Assembly: GCA_964649145.1 (NCBI GenBank)
Contig: CAZYOQ010000018.1
Coordinates: forward strand, 1-28,330
Direction: 5' to 3'
Source of the DNA: MGBC163016 sp964649145
Lineage (GTDB): Bacteria; Actinomycetota; Coriobacteriia; Coriobacteriales; Eggerthellaceae
DNA length: 28,330 nucleotides
Under the pieces are notes generated by a model. It did no database searches. It was given only the letters and a program-made list of their open reading frames with translations, and was not told the origin of the DNA. Both the position numbers and the translations under genes were made by a program. Below are positions 14,662 to 23,010 of the stretch, piece after piece; position 1 is the stretch's first letter, and the number at the start of each line of letters is the position of its first letter.

Positions 14662-15639
14662 ATGAAAACTCGCATCACTGAACTTCTAGGAATAGAAAAG
14701 CCCATCATACAAGGCGCTATGGCTTGGATTGCGGATGCTCATATTGCGGCAGCCGTGAGTGAGGCTGGAGGTCTTGGAATAATCGCTTGTGGAAGCGCAC
14801 CTCTTTCTTGGGTCGAAGAACAAGTAAACCTTGCTCGCAGCATGACCTCAAAGCCAATTGGCGCAAACATTATGCTTATGAACCCCGAAGCTCCTAAGCT
14901 TGCGCAACTTCTAACCGATTTGAAAATTGACGTTGTTACTACGGGCGCTGGCTCTCCTGCTCCATATATAGACATGTGGAAATCTGCAGGCATAAAGGTG
15001 GTGCCTGTTATCGCATCTACGGCTCACGCTAAGCGTATGGAACGTGCCGGAGCTGATGCTCTTGTTGCTGAAGGTGAGGAGGCAGGCGGGCACATCGGGC
15101 AGATCTCCACGATGGCCTTAACGCCTGCTGTTTGCGATTGTGTATCGATTCCTGTGCTAACGGCAGGGGGCGTTGGTGATGGTCGCGGGCTTGCTGCTGC
15201 ATTCATGCTAGGCGCGGAAGGCGTGCAAGTTGGCACTCGTTTTCTTGTTGCAGAAGAGAACACAGTTGCTGATTCTTATAAGCAAAAGATCTTAGAGGCT
15301 AAAGATTCCGACACCATAGTTACCGGTCGTCTTACAGGACATCCGGCTCGCCAACTCAAAAACAAGTTCTCTCGTGGTGCGAAAGCAGCAGAAGAGCGTG
15401 CATTTGCAGGTGAAGATATCGACATTGAGGCTTTGCTCGCGGGCTCTTTGCGCAAGGCGGCTGTAGATGGCGACATGGTCAACGGTTCAATCATGAGTGG
15501 TCAGGTGGCAGCGCTGGTACACAAGATTCAGCCCGCAAAAGAAATTATTGACGAGATGTTTCTAGAAGCCGAAAAGCTAGCTGGAAGCTCGCTAGAAGAT
15601 ATCGCAGCTAAGAACGCAAAACGCGCTTGGCGCGAATAG
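14662..15639 (+). CDS. fabK: Enoyl-ACP reductase II (FabK)
   Basis: A 325-residue FMN-dependent NAD(P)H enzyme that performs the last reduction of each elongation cycle. It belongs to the 2-nitropropane dioxygenase-like TIM barrel group: KPIIQGAMAWIAD at the N-terminus, EGEEAGGHIG with the catalytic histidine, and LTAGGVGDGRGLAAAFMLGAEGVQVGTRF for the FMN phosphate. Its place between acpP and fabD supports FabK rather than nitronate monooxygenase. GGGAAAGG precedes ATG 14662. As the only enoyl reductase visible here, it would make the pathway indifferent to FabI-directed triclosan. Confidence 0.95.
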   Translation: MKTRITELLGIEKPIIQGAMAWIADAHIAAAVSEAGGLGIIACGSAPLSWVEEQVNLARSMTSKPIGANIMLMNPEAPKLAQLLTDLKIDVVTTGAGSPAPYIDMWKSAGIKVVPVIASTAHAKRMERAGADALVAEGEEAGGHIGQISTMALTPAVCDCVSIPVLTAGGVGDGRGLAAAFMLGAEGVQVGTRFLVAEENTVADSYKQKILEAKDSDTIVTGRLTGHPARQLKNKFSRGAKAAEERAFAGEDIDIEALLAGSLRKAAVDGDMVNGSIMSGQVAALVHKIQPAKEIIDEMFLEAEKLAGSSLEDIAAKNAKRAWRE

Positions 15640-15648
15640 GGGGAGAAA

Positions 15649-16566
15649 ATGTCGGTCTGGTTGTGTCCTGGTCAAGGGGCTCAGAAAGTTGGCATGGGAG
15701 CCGATCTTCTGAAATCACAGAAGGTGGCCAAAGTTTTTGACGTATTGTCGAATGCCCTTGAAATTGACCTTTCTAAGCTTGCAAAGTCGGGCACGCAGGA
15801 AGAATTAAACGAGACTGTTGCCGCACAAGGGCTTACCATGGCGGTAAGCGTTGGTGTAGGAAAGCTTTTGCAATCTCGCGGAATAAACCCAGATGCCATA
15901 ATTGGTTTTTCGTTGGGGCAGATTTCTGCGCTCGTTCTTTCAGGAATTCTTTCTTTGGAACAAGCTGCACTCTTGATCAAAGTGAGGTCTAGTTCTATGG
16001 CTCGCGATTGCGCTGCTGCCAAGGGAGGAATGCTTGCATTGATAGGCGCCGACCTTAGAATTGCGCAAGATCTTTGTAAGCAGGCCGCAGAAGGAGACAT
16101 ACTTGTGTGTGCCAACCACAACGGTCCTTCGCAGGTGGTTATTTCTGGCACGATTGCGGCTATTGAACGCGCGCAGCAGATATGGTCAGAGGCTGGCAAG
16201 AAAAGCGTGCGCCTTGCAACTGCCGGGGCATTCCACTCTCCAATGATGAAACGTGCTGCTTTAGATGTGAAGGAATTCTGCGATACTCTGGATTTCCAGC
16301 CGCCTAAGTTCACGCTTATATGCAATACGGATGCAAAGCCGTTTTTGATAGAAGAGGCTTCTAAGCGTCTTTCTGATCATGTGATGGGCGAGGTTTTATT
16401 CGAAGAAAGCGTTCGCGCCATGCTTGAAGAAGGCCAAAGCGAATTTGTCGAAATAGGATACGGGAGCGTTCTAACTAACTTAGTGAAAAGGATAGATCGC
16501 ACAACTGAGCGTCATCTAGTGGGAAACGAGTCACAGGTTCACGAATACATTACGAATAACGCTTGA
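15649..16566 (+). CDS. fabD: Malonyl-CoA:ACP transacylase
   Basis: Moves malonyl groups from CoA to acyl carrier protein. The 305-residue protein shows the N-terminal CPGQGAQ signature, the nucleophile serine at 88 in GFSLGQ, and the catalytic histidine at 196 in GAFHSPMM. The nucleophile elbow normally reads GHSLG; the histidine beside the serine is phenylalanine here, a visible departure from the family. GGGGGAG four bases before ATG 15649 is the ribosome binding site. It lies nine bases after fabK and is clearly cotranscribed. Confidence 0.95.
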   Translation: MSVWLCPGQGAQKVGMGADLLKSQKVAKVFDVLSNALEIDLSKLAKSGTQEELNETVAAQGLTMAVSVGVGKLLQSRGINPDAIIGFSLGQISALVLSGILSLEQAALLIKVRSSSMARDCAAAKGGMLALIGADLRIAQDLCKQAAEGDILVCANHNGPSQVVISGTIAAIERAQQIWSEAGKKSVRLATAGAFHSPMMKRAALDVKEFCDTLDFQPPKFTLICNTDAKPFLIEEASKRLSDHVMGEVLFEESVRAMLEEGQSEFVEIGYGSVLTNLVKRIDRTTERHLVGNESQVHEYITNNA

Positions 16567-16628
16567 TCGAATAAGCTCGATTTTGTTTAAGACACACAAA
16601 ACTTAGTTGCATAACGGAGGGAGTTAGC

Positions 16629-17387
16629 ATGCCAGATACTCCAGAAAAAAGAGTAGCCCTAATAACAGGAGCCGCTCAAGGCATAGGAGCAGCCATTGCC
16701 ACACGCTTGGCGCAAGATGCAGCCGCAGTAGTGATCAATTACCATAGCGAATCTAGCGCACAAAAAGCTATAGGGCTAGCCGATAAGCTAAGTGAGCAGT
16801 TCGGGGTGCCGTGCCTAGCTATTCAATGTGACGTCTCTGATTTTAGCGCTGTCAAAGAAATGGTGTCCGAAATAAAGGACACTTACGGACGTATAGATAT
16901 TCTTGTCAACAATGCGGGAATCACACGCGATGGTCTTCTTATGCGCATGAAAGAGAACCAGTTTGATGCTGTTATAGATACGAATCTTGGAAGCGTCTTC
17001 AACTGCATGCGCCATGTCGTGCCGCTTATGACGAAGCAGCGTTACGGGCGAATCGTGAACATCTCTAGCATTGTCGGGCTTTATGGCAACGCAGGACAGG
17101 TTAATTATTCTGCATCGAAGGCTGGAATTATTGGTATAACGAAATCGGCGGCTAAAGAACTTGGCAGCAGAAATATCACGGTCAATGCTGTGGCGCCAGG
17201 TTTCATCGAAACAGCCATGACTGCCGCTCTTGACGAAAAGGCAAATGAGGCTCTCACAAGCAGGATCGCATCTGGGCGTTTGGGTAAACCTGAGGATGTG
17301 GCAAACGCCGTTGCGTTTTTAGCTAGCGAAGGCGCAGGCTATATCACAGCCCAAGTTCTTGGTGTTGATGGGGGCATGTCTATCTAA
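16629..17387 (+). CDS. fabG: 3-oxoacyl-ACP reductase
   Basis: NADPH-dependent reductase of the first reduction step in each elongation cycle. The 252-residue short-chain dehydrogenase has the cofactor motif TGAAQGIG (13-20), NNAG (94-97), catalytic serine in NISS near 146 and YxxxK (Tyr160, Lys164), plus the FabG-typical SGRLGKPEDVANAVAFLAS. GGAGGGAG precedes ATG 16629. A 62-base gap to fabD suggests the same transcript. Confidence 0.96.
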   Translation: MPDTPEKRVALITGAAQGIGAAIATRLAQDAAAVVINYHSESSAQKAIGLADKLSEQFGVPCLAIQCDVSDFSAVKEMVSEIKDTYGRIDILVNNAGITRDGLLMRMKENQFDAVIDTNLGSVFNCMRHVVPLMTKQRYGRIVNISSIVGLYGNAGQVNYSASKAGIIGITKSAAKELGSRNITVNAVAPGFIETAMTAALDEKANEALTSRIASGRLGKPEDVANAVAFLASEGAGYITAQVLGVDGGMSI

Positions 17388-17551
17388 CTAAACGCGCTAT
17401 ATAGATTTGAGCTGGTGATGCTTATTAACCCGTTTCAAATTGATTTCTTGTTTTTGCAAGTCACAGCTAAGATGTATACTTCTTTTTTTGTTTTTGTCTA
17501 GGTGCTTTATGATTAGGGAAACTAAATTAAGAAAACTAGGAGGGGTTTTCT

Positions 17552-18568
17552 TTGAATTCGTGTCTTGAAAAACACGTTTTTTCTCATGCGATGGTGGCGT
17601 ATCCAATAACAATATTAGCCGTCGCCATTAGTTTTCTTTTCCTATTTGCTTTTACAGATCTTTCTTACGCAGCTGCATCGTCTGACAATTCTTCGTCCCA
17701 AGAAATCTACTTGCAATCTACAAAAACCACTTCTAAAACAACCGAGCTGAAGGGGCTGGTTGAAAAGAAAAGCGGGATCTACTATTACAAAAACGGCAAG
17801 AAGCTTAAAAACTCTTGGAAAACCGTCAAAGGTAAGAAATATTATTTCGGCGAAGACGGAAAAGCCTATACAGGAAACAGGAATGTAGATGGCGTTCGTT
17901 ATCTTTTCAGCGACGAGGGCAAGCTAAAACGTGCGAAGAAATCAAGGTTTGTTGAGCGCGGAAAATATACCTTTTATGTGACAAAAAAGGGACAGATTCT
18001 AACTGATTGGCAGCTTATAGATGGAAACCTTTATCACTTCTCTAAATTCGGGAGAATGGACAAAGACGAGACCGTAGGCAAAGTTAAGCTTTTGGCTGAT
18101 GGTGAGGCAAAAAAATCTGTCGCTACGCGTTCGAAGATTAAAGCACTCAAAATATTGAACAAGATTTGCGATAGCGACATTAAGCGCGGCAAGAAGCTTA
18201 AAGCCGCTTGGAACTATCTAACAAGCAGGAAGAATTTCAGGTACAGGTCAATTTATCCGGATCAAAGTAAGAAGAATTGGCAGTATTCAACAGCTTATTC
18301 AATGCTTACATATAAGGGCGGCAATTGCTACAGTTTCGCTTGTGCTTTTGCACAAATGGCTGAGGTAATAGGTTATGAACCATATCTTGTTTTGGGAAGA
18401 GTACGCGGATCAAGGGATGGCGCCTCAGACGGTTACACTCGTCATGCTTGGGTCAGGATCAATGGCAAATTCTATGATCCTGAACTTAGATTCGCGAATG
18501 GATATTATTTCTATAGAACCAGTGTTTATCCAATGTCGACCAAAAATGTGAAGGTCCGAAAGTTCTAA
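17552..18568 (+). CDS. Secreted protein with cell-wall-binding repeats and transglutaminase-like domain
   Basis: A 338-residue exported protein. A hydrophobic signal segment spans about residues 15-40, with a probable cleavage near SYA-AAS. Residues 75-170 hold aromatic/glycine repeats of the choline/cell-wall-binding type (IYYYKNGKKL, KYYFGEDGKAY, RYLFSDEGKL, LYHFSKFGRM). The C-terminal domain has a transglutaminase-like triad: Cys259 in GGNCYS, His298 in RHAW, Asp309 in YDPE, so cross-linking or peptidase activity at the wall is possible. TTG 17552 follows AGGAGGGG with six bases between. It interrupts the fatty-acid cluster between fabG and fabF, is AT-richer and lysine-rich, and likely has its own promoter near TATGAT (about 17504-17509). 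Confidence 0.88.
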   Translation: MNSCLEKHVFSHAMVAYPITILAVAISFLFLFAFTDLSYAAASSDNSSSQEIYLQSTKTTSKTTELKGLVEKKSGIYYYKNGKKLKNSWKTVKGKKYYFGEDGKAYTGNRNVDGVRYLFSDEGKLKRAKKSRFVERGKYTFYVTKKGQILTDWQLIDGNLYHFSKFGRMDKDETVGKVKLLADGEAKKSVATRSKIKALKILNKICDSDIKRGKKLKAAWNYLTSRKNFRYRSIYPDQSKKNWQYSTAYSMLTYKGGNCYSFACAFAQMAEVIGYEPYLVLGRVRGSRDGASDGYTRHAWVRINGKFYDPELRFANGYYFYRTSVYPMSTKNVKVRKF

Positions 18569-18593
18569 AGTGCTTTCTGGGCTGTGCTTTCCC

Positions 18594-18599
18594 TATAAT
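18594..18599 (+). promoter_or_regulatory. Putative -10 box of the fabF-fabZ-accDA unit
   Basis: A consensus TATAAT lies about 100 bases before fabF. The -35 (TGCTTT, 17 bases upstream) is poor. It would restart transcription after the intervening secreted-protein gene. Confidence 0.5.
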
Positions 18600-18699
18600 G
18601 GCTAGCGTACATAATTGGATGCATAAAGTGCCAGGCTTGTTATGGAAATACTTACCCAATGCAAAGGCGGGCATCTTATAGATGAAAGGTTGGAGCCTT

Positions 18700-20040
18700 A
18701 TGCCAGCTGACCAGTTCAGTGCTGGAGAGTCAGTGACTCCTAGGCGTGTTGTTATTACCGGGGTAGGTGCGATATCACCTGTTGGAATCGGTGCGGATAC
18801 GCTTTTTAACGCCGCAGTATCGGGTAAAAGCGGAATTAAACCTATTAAGTTGCAATCAGCTGAATCGGTCAATATTCATGTAGCGGGCAGTGTTGACGAC
18901 TTCTGTGGAACAGATCATGGCCTGACGAAAAAGCAAGCTAGACGCTGGGAGAGGTTTGTACAATTTGGTGCTGTTGCATCTGACGAGGCCATGTGTAATT
19001 CCGGAATTGCCACGAAGGTTGAAGAGGGATGCGAAGATGCACATGCCAGTGGCGTGACAGAGGCAGGGTTTACGCTTGCTAAAGGCATTGATGCAAGCCG
19101 TTTTGCTGTTGTTTTTGGAAGCGGCATCGGTGGCATGGAGATGCTAACGTCTGAGATTATCAAGATGCACGAAAAGGGTCCCAAGCGTGTAAACCCTCTT
19201 TTCATCCCATCGATGATCTCCAATATTGCAGCGGGCGAGCTTGCGATTCGTTTTGGCCTTAAAGGCGAGTGCACCAATTCGGTAGTTGCTTGCGCGACCG
19301 GCACCCAGTGCATTGGTGAGGCTTACCGATTGATTCGCTACGGGCTGGCCGATTATGTTTTGGCTGGCGGCTCGGAAGAATCTGTTTGCGATATCTCTAT
19401 TGCGGGTTTTTCGAACTTAGGCGCGCTTTCCCATTCAAAAGACCCTAAGAAGGCTAGCCGCCCATTCGATGTAAACAGAGACGGCTTTGTCGCAGGTGAG
19501 GGCGGTGGAGCTGTAGTTCTAGAAACGCTAGACGGTGCTCTTGCTCGTGGAGCAAATATAATTGCCGAAGTTGTTGGGTTTGGAACATCTTGCGATGCGT
19601 ATCATATAACTTCGCCTGATCCATCAGGCGAAGGGGTCGTTCGCGCTATGAGAATCGCACTCAACGAAGCGGGACTTTCCCCTGCAGACGTAGGTCATTT
19701 GAATGCACATGGAACATCTACCACCATTAACGACGCTACGGAATCCAAGGCGTTTTGCGATTTGCAAGGTGTGGAATTTTCGGATATTCCTGTTACTTCC
19801 ACTAAAGGGATGACAGGTCATATGCTTGGTGCTGCAGGTGTGATTGAGGCTATTGTAACTGCGCTTTCGGTGGCAAACGACCTGGTGCCTCCGACGGTTG
19901 GTTTTGCTGAGGCAGACCCTGAGTGCCCGGTTACTGTTTTTACAGAAGCTAAGCGCGACTACCCTCAAAAGGTTGCCTTGTCGAACTCCATCGGGTTCGG
20001 TGGCCATAATGCAACACTTGCGATTTCTCCTTATAAGTAA
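18700..20040 (+). CDS. fabF: 3-oxoacyl-ACP synthase II
   Basis: Condensing enzyme of chain elongation, 446 residues. RRVVITGVGAISPVG begins the thiolase fold. The catalytic triad is visible as Cys198 in VACATG, the histidine in NAHGTSTTINDATES and the histidine in GFGGHNA. ATG 18700 is preferred over ATG 18682 because GGAG stands just upstream and the extra residues are not conserved. A charged insert (ATKVEEGCEDAHASG) near residues 104-118 is longer than usual. fabF is normally followed by accB and fabZ; accB is absent here. Confidence 0.95.
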   Translation: MPADQFSAGESVTPRRVVITGVGAISPVGIGADTLFNAAVSGKSGIKPIKLQSAESVNIHVAGSVDDFCGTDHGLTKKQARRWERFVQFGAVASDEAMCNSGIATKVEEGCEDAHASGVTEAGFTLAKGIDASRFAVVFGSGIGGMEMLTSEIIKMHEKGPKRVNPLFIPSMISNIAAGELAIRFGLKGECTNSVVACATGTQCIGEAYRLIRYGLADYVLAGGSEESVCDISIAGFSNLGALSHSKDPKKASRPFDVNRDGFVAGEGGGAVVLETLDGALARGANIIAEVVGFGTSCDAYHITSPDPSGEGVVRAMRIALNEAGLSPADVGHLNAHGTSTTINDATESKAFCDLQGVEFSDIPVTSTKGMTGHMLGAAGVIEAIVTALSVANDLVPPTVGFAEADPECPVTVFTEAKRDYPQKVALSNSIGFGGHNATLAISPYK

Positions 20041-20101
20041 AATGCGCTAAGCAAGCTTGTAAAGCTTTATTTATTTTCGTCAGTTTTGCCTAGGAGACGA
20101 T

Positions 20102-20545
20102 ATGGAAAAACCTGAATTCCCGTGTGACAAAGAAGGCGTGAAGCAGCTTCTTCCGCATAGAGACCCTTTTTTGTGGGTAAGTCGAATCTTGGAATGCGAG
20201 CCGGGAAAGAGCATCGTTGCCGAGCTTGACATCGACCGTGACCTTCCATTGTTCGAGGGGCATTTCCCAGGACATCCAATTTTTCCAGGCGTTCTTATCC
20301 AAGAGGCTCTTGCACAAGCTGCCTGTTGCTGTATTTTTGCCGATCCCGACCGTGAGGTAGGCGTAGGCTATTTTGCTGGCCTTGATGGCGCAAGGTTTCG
20401 AGAAACCGTACTTCCGGGTGACACTATTCGCCTTGAGGCAAAGATCCTTCAGTCGGGCAGAAGGTTTTGTAAGGCCGAGGTCAAGGCCTATAAAGGCGAC
20501 AAAGTGGCGGCAGAAGGCACGCAAAAATATATGCTTGCAGGCTAA
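20102..20545 (+). CDS. fabZ: 3-hydroxyacyl-ACP dehydratase
   Basis: A 147-residue hot-dog-fold enzyme that removes water from 3-hydroxyacyl-ACP. The active-site loop GHFPGHPIFPGVL contains His54, with Glu68 in IQEALAQAA. No FabA- or FabM-type isomerase is nearby, so any route to unsaturated fatty acids is not seen here. AGGAG lies five bases before ATG 20102; the string TAGGAGACGATATG is shared exactly with the glnA start. Confidence 0.95.
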   Translation: MEKPEFPCDKEGVKQLLPHRDPFLWVSRILECEPGKSIVAELDIDRDLPLFEGHFPGHPIFPGVLIQEALAQAACCCIFADPDREVGVGYFAGLDGARFRETVLPGDTIRLEAKILQSGRRFCKAEVKAYKGDKVAAEGTQKYMLAG

Positions 20546-20577
20546 ATTTAAGACGCAATTAAATCTAAGGCAAGACA

Positions 20578-22932
20578 ATGGAAAAGAACACTTCCCAAAT
20601 CGAGCAAGAGGATCAATTACTAACATCTGACACAAGTGATAAGGCAAGCGTATTCTACGATTTGAGCTTGCTTTCGATGAAAAGACCGGGAGCTGTGCTT
20701 GCTGTAGGTTATGGAAACCCATTGAAGGCAGTTGTTAGAATCTCAAATGAGTCTAATGTGCACCCACTGTTCACCACTGGCACCGATGATAAGTCGCGAG
20801 CGTTTACTTTCGGAGGCATTGCGTCTGTCGTTAGCATGGCTAAGAAGTTTGATGAACGGCTTTTCACTAACGAGTTTTCTATTTTGCAGGCCGCAAAAGA
20901 ATGCAAGGCAAGAACCATCCTTTGCGCGTCAAGTGTCAAACCAACCCCGCTTTTGGCCAGAGAATGCGCCAGACAAGATATTTTGTTGCTGATTCCGTGG
21001 ACTGGCGACAAGTCGCTAAACCTTTGGGAGAAGTATGGCCAAGGTGTGCCGGCACGCATTTCCGAGATTCCTGAAGTTGAATGGCGAAAATGTGCTAGGT
21101 GCGGCTTTACGCATGACAATAATCAAGTAATACAAAACGGTTTCAAGTGTCCTACTTGCGGAAAGCTTCTTAGACTGACATCCGAAGAGCGTATGGCAAT
21201 CACATTCGATGAGGGCAGCATAGATGAATGGGACATTGATGTCGAAGAGACAAACGCTCTTGACTTTCCCGATTTCGACTCTGTCATAGAACGCAATCGT
21301 AATCGTAGCGGTCATGACGAGGGCGTTCGTACTGGACGTGCAAAAATCAAGGGAATTCCTGTAGCTTTCGGAATCATGGAGCCGTCGTTTATGATGGGGT
21401 CGATGGGTCATGTTGTGGGAGAGAAGCTTTCGCGCATGTTCGAACGCGCGATTGAAGAGAGGCTGTGCGTAGTTATATTCTCTGCTTCTGGCGGAGCTCG
21501 CATGCAAGAGGGATTGTCGTCGTTGATGCAGATGGCTAAGGTTTCTGCTGCGGCTAGAGCTCACTCAGATGCGGGGCTTTTGTTCATATCGGTTCTTTGT
21601 GACCCTACAACTGGCGGGGTAACTGCTTCGTTTGCAACTCTTGGCGATATCCTGATCGCAGAGCCTTGCGCACTTATAGGATTTGCAGGTCGCAGAGTTA
21701 TTCAAGACACAATTAAACAGGCGCTTCCAGACGATTTCCAAAGTGCCGAATTCGCCTTGAACCATGGTCTCATTGACATGATTGTAGAGCGCGACAAGAT
21801 GCGAGATGTGCTTGCCCAAATACTTGCCATACACTCAAACGCGCCTTCCTACAAAGAAAAGCCTGTTCCTTCTTCAACTGAAGAGTTTATTGCTGGAGAG
21901 ATTGCCAACAAAAACTTTGAGATTGAAACTTGCGACGAAAGTCAAACTTCAAGTGATTTACCTGAAACTGCTGCTGAGGGCAGAAACGATACCTTTTCGA
22001 TTATCGCGAAAGGACTATCGGGTTTCGCGCAGAACTTAGGTCAGGCGGTTTTTGAGCAGACTAATAAGGCGTCAATGTGGTGGACTATCAGAAATAAGGG
22101 AGTTGCCGACTATCCCAATGTCAAACAGTCCGTGGACAAAGGAAATGAGAATAACTTAGCTTGGCAAAGTGTTCAGCTTGCCCGCAATGTAAAAAGGCCT
22201 ACAGCCAAATTCTATATTGACGTACTTGTTGATGACTTCATTGAGCTTCATGGCGACCGAATGTTTTCAGATGACGGTGCGATTATAGGCGGCATTGGAG
22301 TTATGGGCGGAAGACCAGTTACGGTTATTGGAATCGAGAAGGGCTCTGACCTCAAACAAAAGATTGCCCGCAACTTCGGATGCCCTCAACCCGAGGGCTA
22401 TCGCAAGGCTGTACGCCTGATGTCTCAGGCGCAGAAGTTCCGCCGCCCGGTTGTTTGCTTGGTTGACACTCAAGGAGCCTATTGCGGCAAAGAAGCTGAG
22501 GAACGCGGAATGGGTGGGGCGATTGCCGAAAGCTTGTCTTTCATGTCCCAGCTTGACATTCCGGTTGTTTCGGTTGTGATCGGAGAAGGTGGAAGCGGTG
22601 GTGCGCTGGCTTTAGCAGTAGCGAACAAGGTTGCTATGCAGGAAAATGCAATTTATTCGGTGCTTTCCCCAGAAGGGTTTGCCAGCATACTTTGGAAAGA
22701 TGGCTCGCGCGCACCTGAGGCGGCAGAGGTTATGAAACTTAGTGCGCCAGACGCGCTTGCAATGAATATCATAGAGGAAATTGTTCCAGAGGGAACAGCA
22801 CCTGCACACGAAAACCCCGAGCAAGCAGCTGCAGCATTATGGCTTTATATAACGAATTCATTGGACGAATTGTGCGAACTTGACCCGGAGGAATTGAAGG
22901 CTCAACGCTATGAACGTTTTCGTAAATTCTAG
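20578..22932 (+). CDS. accDA: Acetyl-CoA carboxylase carboxyltransferase, beta-alpha fusion (AccDA)
   Basis: A 784-residue protein that transfers carboxyl from biotin to acetyl-CoA to make malonyl-CoA. The beta half starts with a zinc ribbon (Cys172, 175, 191, 194; C-x2-C-x15-C-x2-C) and continues with ASGGARMQEG and DPTTGGVTASFA. The alpha half (from about 505) has DVLVDDFIELHGDR, ARNFGCPQPEGYRKA and GEGGSGGALALA. The alpha oxyanion segment reads DTQGAYCGKEAEERG, where DTPGAYPG-like forms are common. About 165 residues before the zinc ribbon belong to neither subunit and were not recognised. The partners AccB and AccC are not in the window. It lies 32 bases after fabZ and is surely cotranscribed. 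Confidence 0.93.
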   Translation: MEKNTSQIEQEDQLLTSDTSDKASVFYDLSLLSMKRPGAVLAVGYGNPLKAVVRISNESNVHPLFTTGTDDKSRAFTFGGIASVVSMAKKFDERLFTNEFSILQAAKECKARTILCASSVKPTPLLARECARQDILLLIPWTGDKSLNLWEKYGQGVPARISEIPEVEWRKCARCGFTHDNNQVIQNGFKCPTCGKLLRLTSEERMAITFDEGSIDEWDIDVEETNALDFPDFDSVIERNRNRSGHDEGVRTGRAKIKGIPVAFGIMEPSFMMGSMGHVVGEKLSRMFERAIEERLCVVIFSASGGARMQEGLSSLMQMAKVSAAARAHSDAGLLFISVLCDPTTGGVTASFATLGDILIAEPCALIGFAGRRVIQDTIKQALPDDFQSAEFALNHGLIDMIVERDKMRDVLAQILAIHSNAPSYKEKPVPSSTEEFIAGEIANKNFEIETCDESQTSSDLPETAAEGRNDTFSIIAKGLSGFAQNLGQAVFEQTNKASMWWTIRNKGVADYPNVKQSVDKGNENNLAWQSVQLARNVKRPTAKFYIDVLVDDFIELHGDRMFSDDGAIIGGIGVMGGRPVTVIGIEKGSDLKQKIARNFGCPQPEGYRKAVRLMSQAQKFRRPVVCLVDTQGAYCGKEAEERGMGGAIAESLSFMSQLDIPVVSVVIGEGGSGGALALAVANKVAMQENAIYSVLSPEGFASILWKDGSRAPEAAEVMKLSAPDALAMNIIEEIVPEGTAPAHENPEQAAAALWLYITNSLDELCELDPEELKAQRYERFRKF

Positions 22933-23010
22933 GTTAATTTCAAGAAGAGTAATTATTTGGCCGCATTCGGACAGGTAACATCATCTCAACCTCAATCGTT
23001 AGGAGACGAT

